Assembly: GCA_950097015.1 (NCBI GenBank)
Contig: CATNEN010000001.1
Coordinates: 16,434,501 to 16,498,500 of the forward strand
Length of the DNA stretch: 64,000 bases
Source: Macrostomum hystrix
Taxonomy: Eukaryota; Platyhelminthes; Macrostomidae
Reading direction: 5' to 3'
The stretch's first letter is position 1. Each line of letters begins with the position of its first letter. A program made the position numbers and the translations under genes. Below the pieces are notes generated by a model, which was not told the origin of the DNA, ran no database searches, and worked only from the letters and a program-made list of their open reading frames with translations. This document shows positions 45,491 to 56,629 of this stretch, in pieces.

Positions 45491-46380
45491 ATGGCTGAAT
45501 TCTTAAGCTGCCCCATCTGTGTGGAAGAAAATAAACAACACGTTCCAAGGTCGGACAACTTGCGCAAGCATTTATTAGGAGTTCATAAGTTAAACATGGA
45601 GTCAACAGAGTTAGGATTAGAAATATAAGCTCAGTCAGCTTATATTTCTTTAGTTTAGCGATTTTAATCCTAACTCTGTTGACTCCGACTGAGCTTTTTA
45701 TGTGCCCTACATGTGACTATGTGGGCACAAGGGACTCCCTACGAATGCATTTAAAAGCAAAACATAACGATAAGATGCCGCAGCTCGACGACGCGCAAAA
45801 AATGCTGAAAAATACATTTCTATGTGCAGAGATTTTTTGCGCAATTGCTGCATGGGCCAGGTGCCTGGGCATCCCAGGCATATATTTTAAATATATGCCA
45901 ATACGAGAAGTGCATACATTTTAAAAGTGGTGTATATAAAGTAACAATTTTGTTGTACGAACTGCGTACAAGAAGCGTGGAGGCAAGTAAGATTAGGCAC
46001 TAGTGTTTGTAAAACAATTTCAAAACAACTTCCCCCGTATCCAGGCTGCGGAACGTCCAAAAAGCTCCACAAATGAGCATGCCAGCAAACGGCCAATGGC
46101 AAGTATTTCGGTTCTGCAAACCATTATTCCAATGATTTTTATACTTTATATAATTTTCTGAAAGCCTGTAGTAACACTTTTTAGAATCAAAATAAATAAA
46201 TATTGTAATTGGTCGCGTTCGGCCTCGGCCTCACTTCAGCGGCCACCGCGTTAGGCCTCGGCCTCAAAAAGTACAACCACTGCCACAACGGTGCCGAAGG
46301 TGCCAGAGGAGTACTCAAATAGTACGAGCAACGTACAACCGGCCGTGGACCTGATCATGAAGCGGTGTGTCACAATATTT
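45491..46380 (+). pseudogene. C2H2 zinc-finger gene, copy 2 (palindrome-disrupted)
   Basis: Paralogue of 35904-36897: MAEFLSCPICVEENKQHVPR, then a break, then LFMCPTCDYVGTRDSLRMHL with the second finger intact. The acceptor of copy 1 (TTTCAG) has become TTCTG. Between the fingers lies a fold-back insertion (45598-45696) with a stop. Exon 46045-46098 keeps its length of 54 nt, but its donor GTAAGT is now GCAAGT. The Ser/Pro exon (about 46215-46370) is diverged. Confidence 0.6.
45598..45696. repeat. Nested inverted repeat inside a former coding exon
   Basis: Outer perfect 22-bp arms at 45598-45619 and 45665-45686. Inner 12-bp arms at 45620-45631 and 45637-45648 with loop CAGTC. A third pair is AAGCTCAGTC 45627-45636 with GACTGAGCTT 45687-45696. 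The paralogous exon (about 36020-36070) has no such palindrome. Confidence 0.9.
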
Positions 46381-46664
46381 ACGTCATTCCTAAAGAATTT
46401 ATCAGACAGTAAATTTTATGTATTATTATGTCAGAAAGTCTAATATTATTTCGCGTAGTAAGTTTTTCAGGAAGGGCACAAGTCTTAGTAATCACGTTCA
46501 GATCAATACTTGTAACAGGAAGTTTTTAATAAAAAGTATTCAGAACGCGATCATTAAGATTTTCAAGGCCAAGAACTTGTAACTAGATCTTGATCTTAAA
46601 TTTGGTTTCTTATATAACGCTTTTCCGTATTGGTGCATTTAATGTTTAATTTTCTTTCATTTAG

Positions 46665-47085
46665 GATGTCAAGACCCTTGCGTGCAGAACGCACTATATT
46701 TTGCTGAATTCTGCGCAAAGTGATCTGGCGCGTAAGGTTCAGTACGCTACAAGGGAATCCATAAATTGGACAGAAGAGGACAAATATAGATTTCTACGAG
46801 CTCTTAAAAGATTCGGCAAAGAATTTGCTCGAATCGCCGCCGCCATCCCTAGCAAGACGGTGGCGGAATGCGTCTCCTTTTATTATAGCTCGAAGTATGA
46901 GCTATACTTCAAGGAGTTGTACGCCGCCAAGAAGCGAGCAGCCAGGCGGAAGCGGCGAAGCTAGCTAACCCGGATCTGCTGCTGCAGCATCCCGATCAGC
47001 TGGGCGAATTGATGCAGAATTAGTTGCAGATTCAGCAGCAGCAGATTCAGCAGCAGCAACCGTACCAGCAGTACCAAAACTGAAA
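46665..47085 (+). pseudogene. SANT-domain exon with polyQ tail
   Basis: The acceptor TTTCATTTAG opens an exon at 46665. About 25 residues in, WTEEDKYRFLRALKRFGKEF and IPSKTVAECVSFYYSSK make a SANT domain like those of co-repressor (MTA, RCOR) proteins, followed by a Lys/Arg tail to TAG at 46962-46964. In another frame the sequence continues as ANPDLLLQHPDQLGELMQN and a Gln-rich run to 47082, so the tail has lost frame. It lies just after finger copy 2 and may be its last exon. Confidence 0.6.
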
Positions 47086-47129
47086 CTGAAACCTAAATTC
47101 ATTTACTTCATAATATCGAATATACTAAA

Positions 47130-47460
47130 AATGAAATGGTTGCTTGCTTGCTTGTAATTGATTTTCTCCCGAACGGCTCAACCGATTTTCACCATTTCTT
47201 CACCAAAATATGCGAAATATGGGGACAATTTTACACGTATTTTTATTAAGCTTAACTTCATTGTTAAGGGGATTAAATATTCGAAAAACTGTTTTAGATA
47301 GGATTTTTAATGCATTACATCAGAGCCAGTTTTGTCAATGTGCGTTCCGCTGCCAATTTTAATGATTGCATCAGGGCCAGTTTTGTTAATAGTGAGTACA
47401 CTGATAAGAATTTCACTGTGTCAAATGTACATAGCTATGTCAACCCCACTGGCGAGACAG
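47130..47460 (-). repeat. Inverted element-end fragment
   Basis: On the minus strand it matches 28590-28890: GTGGGGTTGACATAGCTATG, then the TTTTTCGAATATTTAATCC repeat to CGTTCGGGAG. A (GT)n tract at 47506-47523 lies beside it. Confidence 0.75.
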
Positions 47461-47702
47461 TCAGTGCGAATTTATAAATAGATTACATCACAGCTTTTCT
47501 CACCCGTGTGTGTGTGTGTGTGTTTGATTTGAATAGGTAAAATGTGCATAGCAGACTTCAATTCAACGATATATTGAGACATCTACTCCTTTCTCAAATC
47601 TTTAATCTTAATCTTTAAATCATCAAATCTTTACCAAATCTTCATCAAATCTTAAATGTCCAACAGTCGAAATTCGACTAGCTTGTGTAAAACGACACTT
47701 AC

Positions 47703-47808
47703 TATCCACCTGACCGGTCTGTGAGTCGACCTCGACGGCCGAAACCGTTAGGGCGGCGAGCCCGACAGCTCCCAGAAGCAGTAGCAATAGCCACGATGAC
47801 AGTCGCAT
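47703..47808 (-). CDS. First exon of a secreted protein
   Basis: Minus strand. Starts MRLSSWLLLLLLGAVGLAAL, a textbook signal peptide with a plausible cleavage after VSA, then VEVDSQTGQVD, and a canonical donor GTAAGT just below 47703. Downstream exons cannot be identified in 47460-47700, so it is a lone or captured exon. Host or captured origin is open. Confidence 0.45.
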
Positions 47809-47825
47809 TCTATTTTTTAATGTCC

Positions 47826-48416
47826 TACAGTTTTCTACATGTGTTTACCAGTATTCTAAATGTGTTTACCAGTATTCTAAATGTGTTTAACAGTATTCTA
47901 AATGTGTTTACCAGTATTCTAAATGTGTTTATCAGTATTCTAAATGTGTTTACCAGTATTCTAAATGTGTTTACCAGTATTCTAAATGTGTTTAACAGTT
48001 TTCGAAATATGTTTACCAGTATTCTAAATGTGTTTAACAGTTTTCTAAATGTGTTTACCAGTTTTATAAATGTGTTTGCTAGTATTCTAAATGTGTTTAC
48101 CAGTATTCTAAATGTGTTTAACAGTTTTCTAAAAGTGTTTACCAGTATTCTAAATGTGTTTACCAGTATTCTAAATGTGTTTACCAGTATTCTAAATGTG
48201 TTTACCAGTATTCTAAAAGTGTTTATCAGTATTCTAAATGTTTTTACCAGTATTCTAAATGTTTTTAACAGTATTCTAAACGTGTTTACCAGTATTCTAA
48301 AAGTGTTTACCAGTATTCTAAATGTCTTTACCAGTATTCTAAATGTTTACCAGTATTCTAAATGTGTTTACCAGTATTCTAAATATGTTTGCCAGTATTC
48401 TAAATGTGTTTACCAG
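47826..48416. repeat. 21-bp minisatellite abutting Hel3
   Basis: About 28 copies of TTCTAAATGTGTTTACCAGT plus A. Because 21 is a multiple of 3, one plus frame stays open as repeated NVFTSIL, which is not evidence of a gene. The array stops exactly where Hel3 exon-3 homology starts (about 48418). Confidence 0.92.
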
Positions 48417-48417
48417 T

Positions 48418-51400
48418 ATCACATCACAACATGGGGCCGCTGCTTGCCGACACCTCAGCCGTGCCGCATGGCTGGCAGGTGTACTTCATGGACCGCGAGC
48501 TGGAAAGCCGCCTGAGCCTCAGCCAGAAGGTGAAGCCGCAGCTGCTGGAGCTGCTGCAAACTGTACTGCACGAGTGCAACGGCTATGTGCAGAGCCTGCG
48601 AGCTGCTGCTCAGCGGATCAGTGGCGACCCTGAGCTGGGAGATGCGCGAATTGTGATTCACCCGGACCGAAGACCAGCTGGGGAACACATTCGGTGAGTG
48701 AGCTGTGTTATGGAGCTGCTCTTTGGGATAAACCTGGGATAAATCTGTTGCATTATGTGAAATACCTGCGGCACCAATTCAATTTCCTGTTCAATCCCAG
48801 GCGTTACAATCTCCCTACTGCCAATGAGGTTGGCATCCTGGTTGTCGGTGGTTCCGAGGACGCACCGACAAGTCGTGACGTTGTGATCCGACTGCGCGGA
48901 GGCGAAGTTTAGCGCATTTCCGAGACGCACCGGTCCTATGACCCTCTGGAGTACGTGCTGCTGTTCCCGAATGGCGAGGACGGTTGGCACCCGGAGCTGC
49001 AGATGGCGAATGGGCGGAAGCTGACGCCCATGAAGTACTACGCCAGCGAAATCATGGTGAGAGGTGGCCAGTTTAACGTGCTGCATTACAGCAGGCGCCT
49101 CTTCCAGCAGTACCTGGTAGACATGGCTGCCAAGATCGAGTCCGAGAGGCTGCTGTACCTGCGCACTCATCAGAACGATTTGCGCAGCGAGACATACAGC
49201 GGCCTACGAGACACTCTGTTCGCTGCTGATGGCAGGAGCACCGAGAGAGACCCCAATGAGATTGGTAAGCCTGCCCATGTGTACCTGTCTTCCAGCTTTG
49301 TTGGTGGACCCAGGTACCTGATGGAGCGACTGCAGGATGCAATGGCCTACGTGCACAAGTTCGGCAAGCCGGACCTGTTTGTCACAGCCACGTGCAACCC
49401 GAAGTGGCCGGAAATCAGCGTGCAGCTGCTGCCCGGTCAGCGGGCTGAGGACCGCCCGGACATTGTGACTCGAGTCTTTGAGCTGAAGAAAAAGGCTCTG
49501 CTTGAAGTGCTCAGGAAGCGCTTTGGCAAGGAGGCTGCGCATGTGTGCTCCTTGGAGTACCAGAAGCGCGGTGAGTGAAAGCAGATTTTCATACAGTATT
49601 GACAACCTGGATTAACAAATTCATGGACTTTTTGCCAACTCGCCTCAGGCCTTCCCCATGTGCACTTCCTGCTCTGGCTGGCGAACGGGAGTCGAGTCAC
49701 CCCGGATCGCTACGATGCCAACGTGTCTGCGGAGATCCCAGACCCACAGCGGCAGCCAGTGCTGCACGAGCTGGTCAAGACCAACATGATCCACGGGCCG
49801 TGTGGCGAGCTGAACCCGGCCTGCCCTTGCATGGAGAACGGCAAGTGCAGCAAGAGCTTCCCGAAGGACTTCCAGCCGGTGACGCTGACGAGCGACAGTG
49901 GCTATCCGTTCTACAGGAGGCGCTCCCCTGAGATGGGAGGCTTCACGGTGGACAAACTGTTCAAGGGTCGCAGCATCCGAATGGACAACAGGTGAGTCAG
50001 TAGCTGCGTGGCCATAGTGTTTCTGTGCTCTGCAAGCCGCTTCTTCCGTCCAATCACCAGGTGGGTGGTGCCATACAACCCTGACCTGCTGCTCCAGTTC
50101 GCGTGCCATTTGAACGTTGAAGTTTGCGCCACTGTCAAGTCTGTGAAGTACGTGATCAAGAACTTAATGAAGAATGGCGACATGGCTGTTTTCAAAGTCG
50201 CTGCCACCGCAGGAGCTGCTGAATCTCAGCCGAGTGCTCCTCCTGAGAGGCAGGCGAAGTCACGGGATGAAATATCCGAGTACCTGTCTGCACGCTACAT
50301 TGGTCCGATGGAAGCTGTAAACACCATCCTGGCCTTTGAGGTAATTGCTCTGCTGTGATGTAGCTGTGATTTTAGCACTGAATTTAGTCTTGGCGGTCAC
50401 TCTGATGCTCAAAAAATATACTCACCTTTGCCCAGGTGCACAACAGGTTTCCGGCGGTCATCCGACTTTGCGTGCACAAGACGGAAGAGCAGCTTGTGTA
50501 CTTCAACGAGCAGACCGCGGGCGACAGAGCAAAGGTGCCACGAGACTCGACACTGACGGCCTTCTTCAAGCTGTGCCGCACTGACGAGTTTGCCCGCCTG
50601 CTGCTCTACACAGAGGTGCCCGGCTACTTCGTGTGGCACCCGAGTGCGAGAGAGTGGCGTCGAGCCAAGCAGGGCGCCAATGTCGAAGGACATCCCGGCG
50701 TGAAGCGCAACACCAACATTGCGCGGATGTACACGGTCAGTCCCAGGGCTGGTGACCTGTACTACCTGCGGCTGTTGCTGCTGCACGTGCGAGGACCGAC
50801 CAGCTTCGAGTCGCTGCAGACCGTGGCCGGCGTGCTTTGTGCCAGCGACAAGGCCGCCTGCATGGCTCTCGGCTTGCTGCAGCGCGATGATCACTGGCAT
50901 CGCTGCATGATTGAGGCTGTCCAGAGCCGAATGCCGCGAGCTCTGAGGCACCTGCTGGCTGTCGTCCTCATCTGGGGCGAGCCAGACGACGGCGCTGATC
51001 TGTGGAGCAGCTTTGCAGAGGATCTCTGCGAAGACCTGCGCTTCCACCACCCGGACCTGAGCGCCGAGGAAGTCAGTGACCTGGCTCTGCGGGAGCTGCA
51101 GAGCATGCTGACGTCAATGGGCGGCCGCAGTCTGCAAGAGTACGGACTGCCTGCTGCCTCTGCAATGCCGCAAGTCGGGCCGCTGCAGTTTGACACGGTC
51201 GAACAGGCGGAGATCACCGAGATGCGGCTGCCAATGCTCACGGCCGAGCAGATGGCCACCTACGAGGCTGTGACTGCGGATCTTGTCGCTGGCTCGGGCG
51301 GCCTGCATTTCCTTGACGCTCCTGCAGGCACTGGCAAGACCTTCCTGCTGGAGGTTTTGCTGGCGTTTGTGCGGAGTCGAGGGGAAGTCGCCCTGGCTGT

Positions 51401-52265
51401 TGCGTCGTCTGGAATCGCAGCCACCCTGCTGCCGGGTGGACAGACGGCACATTCAACGTGAGTTTTCTGGTGGAACTGGAATGCCTTTTTCGTGTTCTAC
51501 CCAGACCATTCAGTCCCCATCAATATTTTTGTTAGGTTCAAGATCCCAGTGCAGCTGGTTCGCTCTGACAAGGACGTGTGTTCTATCCGAGCGCAGTCTA
51601 AACAGGCCGCAGTCTTTCGCACTGTGCGGCTGATCGTATGGGACGAGATCTCCATGACAAACCGCAAGGACCTGGAGGCTGTCGACCGCAGTCTGCGAGA
51701 CCTGCGGAAGCAGGACTGCCCATTCGACGGAATCGTCGTGGTGTGCTCTGGAGACTTTCGCCAGCTGCTGCCGGTGGTGAAAAATGGCACACGCGCTAAC
51801 AACATCCTGGCGTGTGTGAGCAAGTCCCCGCTGTGGTCTTTGTTTCAGAGGCACCGCCTTTCCAAGAACATCCGGCTGCAGAGTTGTGCTGATGCTGAGC
51901 TGTACCATCGCTATATGCAGCTGCTCATGCAGGTAAGTTTTGCTATTGCTGCTTGTAGGAGTAGATCACATGTGTAGCCTGCGATTCTCTTGCATTTTCC
52001 TGCCCATTCCACACAGATTGGCTCTGGGTTGGCTGATCAGTCGGATGACACCGTCCGCCTTCCTGCCGAGATTGTCATTTCGGCGGAGGCGCCGCTATCC
52101 GAGCTGATCCGGTTCGTGTACCCTTCGTTCGAGGCGTCAGAGGAGCGCGATAGCTACTTTGCCAGCCGAGCCATCCTGGCGCCCTACAACGATGCGGTTG
52201 ACGCGATCAACAACGAGTGCCTGGCCATGTTCCCAGGCCAACTGCGCGAGTATCGCTCGGTGGCT
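48418..52265 (+). pseudogene. Hel3: truncated Helitron Rep-helicase
   Basis: Exons: from about 48418-48693 (5'-cut zinc-finger exon, SAVPHGWQVYF), 48801-49570, 49649-49991, 50061-50340, 50436-51457, 51536-51932, and 52017 to about 52265. Intron positions and the 343- and 1,022-nt exon sizes equal Hel1. Defects: TAG at 48910-48912; second Rep tyrosine replaced by Asn (50161-50163; Y-V-I-K-N); the last exon breaks off after REYRSV, losing the final helicase motifs. Present are the HUH motif (HVHFLLWL), Walker A APAGTGKTFLLE and VWDEISM. It resembles Hel2 more than Hel1. Charged-repeat and OTU exons are absent. Confidence 0.9.
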
Positions 52266-52465
52266 GAGCTGGATTGGAATGGTAGAATATGCAATACGGA
52301 ATATATCTGGAAAATTCCAGAAACGAGTAAGCCCCTTAAAACCCGTGAGTCTAGCGCAGACATGCTGAACTGGTATTTAAAGTTGAAAGTTTCATACCCA
52401 AGACTAGAGAGACAGACGATCAACAGCAACAACAGAACAGCAGCATTCAACAGAACAACAGAGAA
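52266..52465 (+). promoter_or_regulatory. Upstream region of knuckle gene 3
   Basis: Unrelated sequence fused directly to the broken helicase exon. TATTTAAAG at about 52374 is a TATA-like element some 90 bp before the ATG. An AACAGCAACAACAG-rich leader follows. It does not resemble 5424-6277. Confidence 0.4.
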
Positions 52466-52831
52466 ATGCATATCAACAATTACTTCAACAGCGGCGGGCC
52501 AGGGCGAGGCGGCCGACGTCGCACCGGACCCCGGGGCGGTCCAGCCGCTGGATGTTATTTCTGCGGTGGGCCGCACCGGGTCATCCGGTGCGACCGTATG
52601 AGGGCTCTCGGCCTGGCCCTCCAGCAGCAGGAGCAGCAGCCGCCACCGCAGCAGCAGCAGCCGGCACCGCAGCAGCAGCAGCCGCCACCGCAGCGGCAGC
52701 AGCAGCAGCCGGCAACGCAGCAGCAGCATCAAGAGCGGAATATAACAGCCGCGGTTGCCCGGATGGGCCTGACGGCCGAAACAGTTCCGCCGCCTCCACC
52801 GCCGCCGCCGGCTGCCGGAAGGAAGAAATGA
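52466..52831 (+). CDS. Small RG-rich, zinc-knuckle, polyQ/polyP protein, copy 3
   Basis: 121 residues: MHINNYFNSGGPGRGGRRR, then CYFCGGPHRVIRC (C-x2-C-x3-H-x4-C, all ligands present), a Gln/Pro-rich middle and a polyproline end. It shares only the head, RG stretch and knuckle with copies 1 and 2, so these are the conserved parts. It is in the same orientation as Hel3 and RPA3 and lies between them, the same gene order (helicase, knuckle, RPA) as in the 4-20-kb region, though there the knuckle gene is inverted. Confidence 0.75.
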   Translation: MHINNYFNSGGPGRGGRRRTGPRGGPAAGCYFCGGPHRVIRCDRMRALGLALQQQEQQPPPQQQQPAPQQQQPPPQRQQQQPATQQQHQERNITAAVARMGLTAETVPPPPPPPPAAGRKK

Positions 52832-52937
52832 GTGAGATGAAATGAAATGAGAAGATAAAAGTTCCGCCGCCTCCACCGCCGTCGCCATCTGCCGGAAAGA
52901 AGAAATGAGTGAGATGAAATGAAATGAGAAGATAAAT
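52784..52937. repeat. 77-bp tandem duplication at the 3' end of knuckle gene 3
   Basis: GTTCCGCCGCCTCCACCGCC starts at 52784 and again at 52861. The unit includes the stop codon, so the second copy repeats the polyproline coding end and GAAATGAGTGAGATG in the 3' untranslated region. Confidence 0.9.
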
Positions 52938-53659
52938 ACAAATATACAATTATGATGTATAATGATCTATAACTAAGATTGGAAATCATATTCCTTGATT
53001 GGAAACAAGGAATTATTGTCGTTTCTTTTTTTGCCGCTTCGTTCATATCGACATTACGTATAATTTACCGCTTTGTTTAAAGATTCTTTCATGTCGACAT
53101 TACGTATAAGTAGTACTTGCTCTCCTCCGTGTCTAGATTTAATTCGGTTTAAGAGACCTCTTGAGACAGCTCAATGAGAATTATTGTGCCTTGTTTTCAA
53201 GGTGAAATTTGAACAGAGAAAGTCAATAGGAGAAAGCATTAAAACTCTACTGTTGACCACTTGTGAAAAGTACTGGAAGCAAAAAAAACACACTTTGCTA
53301 GCAATTCAAGAAACAAAGAACAAAGAAGTCATTTATGTACTTCAAGTTAATTATAGTCAGCTATTTGACAAAAGTATATAACCCAGACAGACAGAGTGAT
53401 AGACAGACAGACTATAGCGCATTAAGTTTAGTGTGTGTTGCTTCTCGGTTTGATGTCTCACTCTTCTTCTTTCGATCGGCTGGCCGGTTCGGGCCGGTTC
53501 CGATTTTGCTGTCAGGCCGGGTCGTGTTTGCGCTGAAATGAATGGGTGGGTTTCGGGGCGTGTCCACATCTAACCTATCTGCTTTCAGTTGCTTGGCCTC
53601 TAGGCTATTGCTATTTTTAGCCTACCTCCTAGAGCTCTCTCGAGTTCCTTTCAGATTTA

Positions 53660-54030
<371 letters not shown>

Positions 54031-54484
54031 TACATATATACGAGTATATTGGTATATTAGATAATACGTGGAGCAGTGAGTCACGCCCATAAAGCATATA
54101 GCACATTTACACTCCGTAAATGATAGCCGTACCCAACGGTGGGTACGGCTCAGTGACTCATTGGAATTTCAGAGGCGGGTTAGACTTTTGAAAATGGATA
54201 GTTTCGTCAAACGTAAGCCGACTGGAATACCCTAGGGATTACAGCCATTGCAAAATTGGTTTTGAATTGAATAGCAGTTCAGTAAGCGTGATTCAGCAGT
54301 CGACCATTTTTTCAACCAATCAGAATTTGGGGACACACAAACCGACCCTGTGAATATAAGTCACAACGCAGGCTTTCATATGGGAACTCCTAACTACTCA
54401 GCTAGACTCAAAGTAAGTTTAAGTTACATTATTTACATTTGTACTTTGATATTGTCGCTTATTTTTCCTTCTATCTCACTTACC

Positions 54485-55615
54485 ATGGCTTCCTACAACG
54501 GCAACAACGAGCACAAGCGGCCGAAGCTGATGATCGAAGGTTTGCGCCTCGGCTGGATGTCAGCCGCGATTACTGGCGAAGTGTCTGGCCAGACGACTGC
54601 CATTAGGAACTTCAATAGCACTAGAGGGCCAGGCCAGGTGTTTTCATTCATCCTTGTCGACAGCACTGCCGAGATTCGCGTCTGTGTTTTCGGCAAAGAC
54701 CTGCAGGAGCTGCATGTCGTCTGCAGGGCGGGCCAGGCTGTCCGCATTGCCGGAGGCGAGGTGAAGATGGCGGCCGCTCAATTCAACACCGCGGACAACA
54801 AGTTCGAAATTGTTGTGTCTGTCGACTCGAGAGGCAGCATTTATCGCAGCAACGAAGTTGTTGAACCGCGTGCACCCGTGTTTACGCCGATTTCAGAACT
54901 CGAGTCCGTGGAGTCGAACAAGTAGGCGTCATGATTTTCATACATTTTTGGGTTTTATACTAAAAAATGGAACTCGTGCAATGCGGGAATAAAAGACTGA
55001 TATTTGAGTAATCAATACCACCAATTCCACAGGCACGTCAGTGTACGCGGTGCAATCGCGTCGATTCAGCCGGAAAGAGAAGTCACGAAGCGAGACGGAT
55101 CTACGGTTACCCTCACAAAGGTGAAGCTGGTAGACGCTTCAAAGTCAACGGTGGAATGCGCCTTCTGGGGAGCCTCGACCTCCCAGGTGGCCGACTGGTC
55201 GGTTGGCGACGTTCTAGAAGTGCAGAGAGCAACGGCCCAGCGGTTTTCTGGACTTGTCAACCTGAGTTGCAAGGAAGCCAAGAAATGTGATGCCACATCA
55301 TGGCCAGAACTGCGGAGCCTGGTTGATTCGTCGGACTCAACCCAGGAGGATTTCTGTCCCGTGATGGCATCACAGCAGGCAAATTCTGAGCGGCACCGGC
55401 CGACACCGCAGCAGTCGAGGTCGGAAATCGTCATGGACTATCCCCGGAATTTCTACGAAGCGTACAGCAGTGTGCAGCAGCTCCGGCTTCGCTTTGAGGG
55501 CTTGGAGATAGTTTACACGCAGAGCAACCAGGAGCAGGCACATGTACAACCGCAGACCAGCACGCCAGAACCAAGCTTCCAGACTCATGATGCTGATAAG
55601 AATTCAAATGAGTGA
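54485..55615 (+). CDS. RPA1-like single-stranded-DNA-binding protein, copy 3 (2 exons)
   Basis: Exons 54485-54921 and 55033-55615 joined GT-AG, 339 residues to TGA 55613-55615. Domain A shows RGPGQVFSFILVDSTAEIRV and TADNKFEIVVS; domain B shows VRGAIASIQPEREV, KVKLVDASKS and VGDVLEVQRATAQRF. Length and layout equal the 4030-5423 gene, but protein identity is only moderate, and its second intron is absent. An upstream in-frame extension is possible, but ATG 54485 aligns with the other copy. A TATA-like GAATATAAG lies at about 54352. No disabling change is seen. Confidence 0.85.
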
Positions 55616-55679
55616 GTAAATCGGGACAGACTTAAAATTCAATTGTGTTCTTGATTGTATTATTAAAGTCACATGGAGT

Positions 55680-55715
55680 CTCAGTGAAGTATTTTCGCCC
55701 GGATGATTCACTGAG
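55680..55715. other. Hairpin downstream of RPA3
   Basis: CTCAGTGAA (55680-55688) and TTCACTGAG (55707-55715) form a perfect 9-bp stem with an 18-nt loop, 65 bp after the stop. A second small palindrome, CCTAC ... GTAGG, follows at about 55721-55739. The position matches the hairpins after Hel1, Hel2 and RPA1; the stem sequence differs. Confidence 0.6.
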
Positions 55716-55719
55716 TAAA

Positions 55720-56600
55720 TCCTACTATTTAAGGGTAGGTCGCTGCAAATCAGATTATGGGCTGACAGAGAGTCTGTGAACTGTACATATCAGCTGCTTT
55801 ATGTACTGCTGGAGGTTCCAAACTCTGATAAATGGGATTTGCAGCTGGCGAGCTCTGAAGCAGCTATTATGCAGAGCTGGTGAAAGTGACTTTGTGTGTA
55901 ATGGTGGCTGCATGAATGTTCCATTGCCTATACCCAATGCATGCAACTATCGCAGTGAAGCGAGTCAGGCAGTAGTCAGAATGACTTGAGTTATCAGTGC
56001 CTCTGTTGCACCAGTCTCTGACTACTGCTTGATGGTTTTACCTGCTTAATCGACAGTTCCTACTGCCCCATAACTGCTTTTTTAGTGCAATAATTACATG
56101 TTATTTTTTTAATAAAAAATATAATTGATTATAGTGCAAGGTAGCAATATTAACATTTTACAGTCCCTTTTACAGCAAGGGCAGATAAATGCATTATTTT
56201 TTTTATTTTAAAGATTCCTGAGTTCCTAACTTTTTGGTGCATATAAATAAATAAAATTGTATAAAATTAATTCCGGGTGCAGTTTGAAACTTATTGCATG
56301 CTCCGTTATATAAATTAAAACTATATTCATAATTAGGAAAAGAAAAGCTTAGACTAGCAAACAGTATGTAAAAAAACTAAAAAAGCACTGTCAGTTGGGC
56401 AGACGCTTGAGCAAAATGCATTATATATCTTTGGGTATACATGGCATTGTAGGCCAGATTGAAGGCTACTTTGTTTTCCAATTGACCCCAACAATTGTCA
56501 AGCATTTTGCATATGGAAGAGGAATAAAATGGTTCTATTCAGTAAAAGTGATTACTTTCTTGCACAAAATTACATGTTTTATATAAAATGGTATTTGATT
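55720..56600. other. No gene seen
   Basis: A/T-rich, with only short ORFs lacking similarity. No strong repeat apart from poly-T/A runs. Confidence 0.4.
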
Positions 56601-56629
56601 CAAAATAATTTTTGACAATGTGAATGATG

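Noticed and set aside
47721-48515. 264-codon ORF with NVFTSIL repeats
   Set aside because: A 21-bp tandem repeat keeps the frame open; it then runs out of frame into Hel3.
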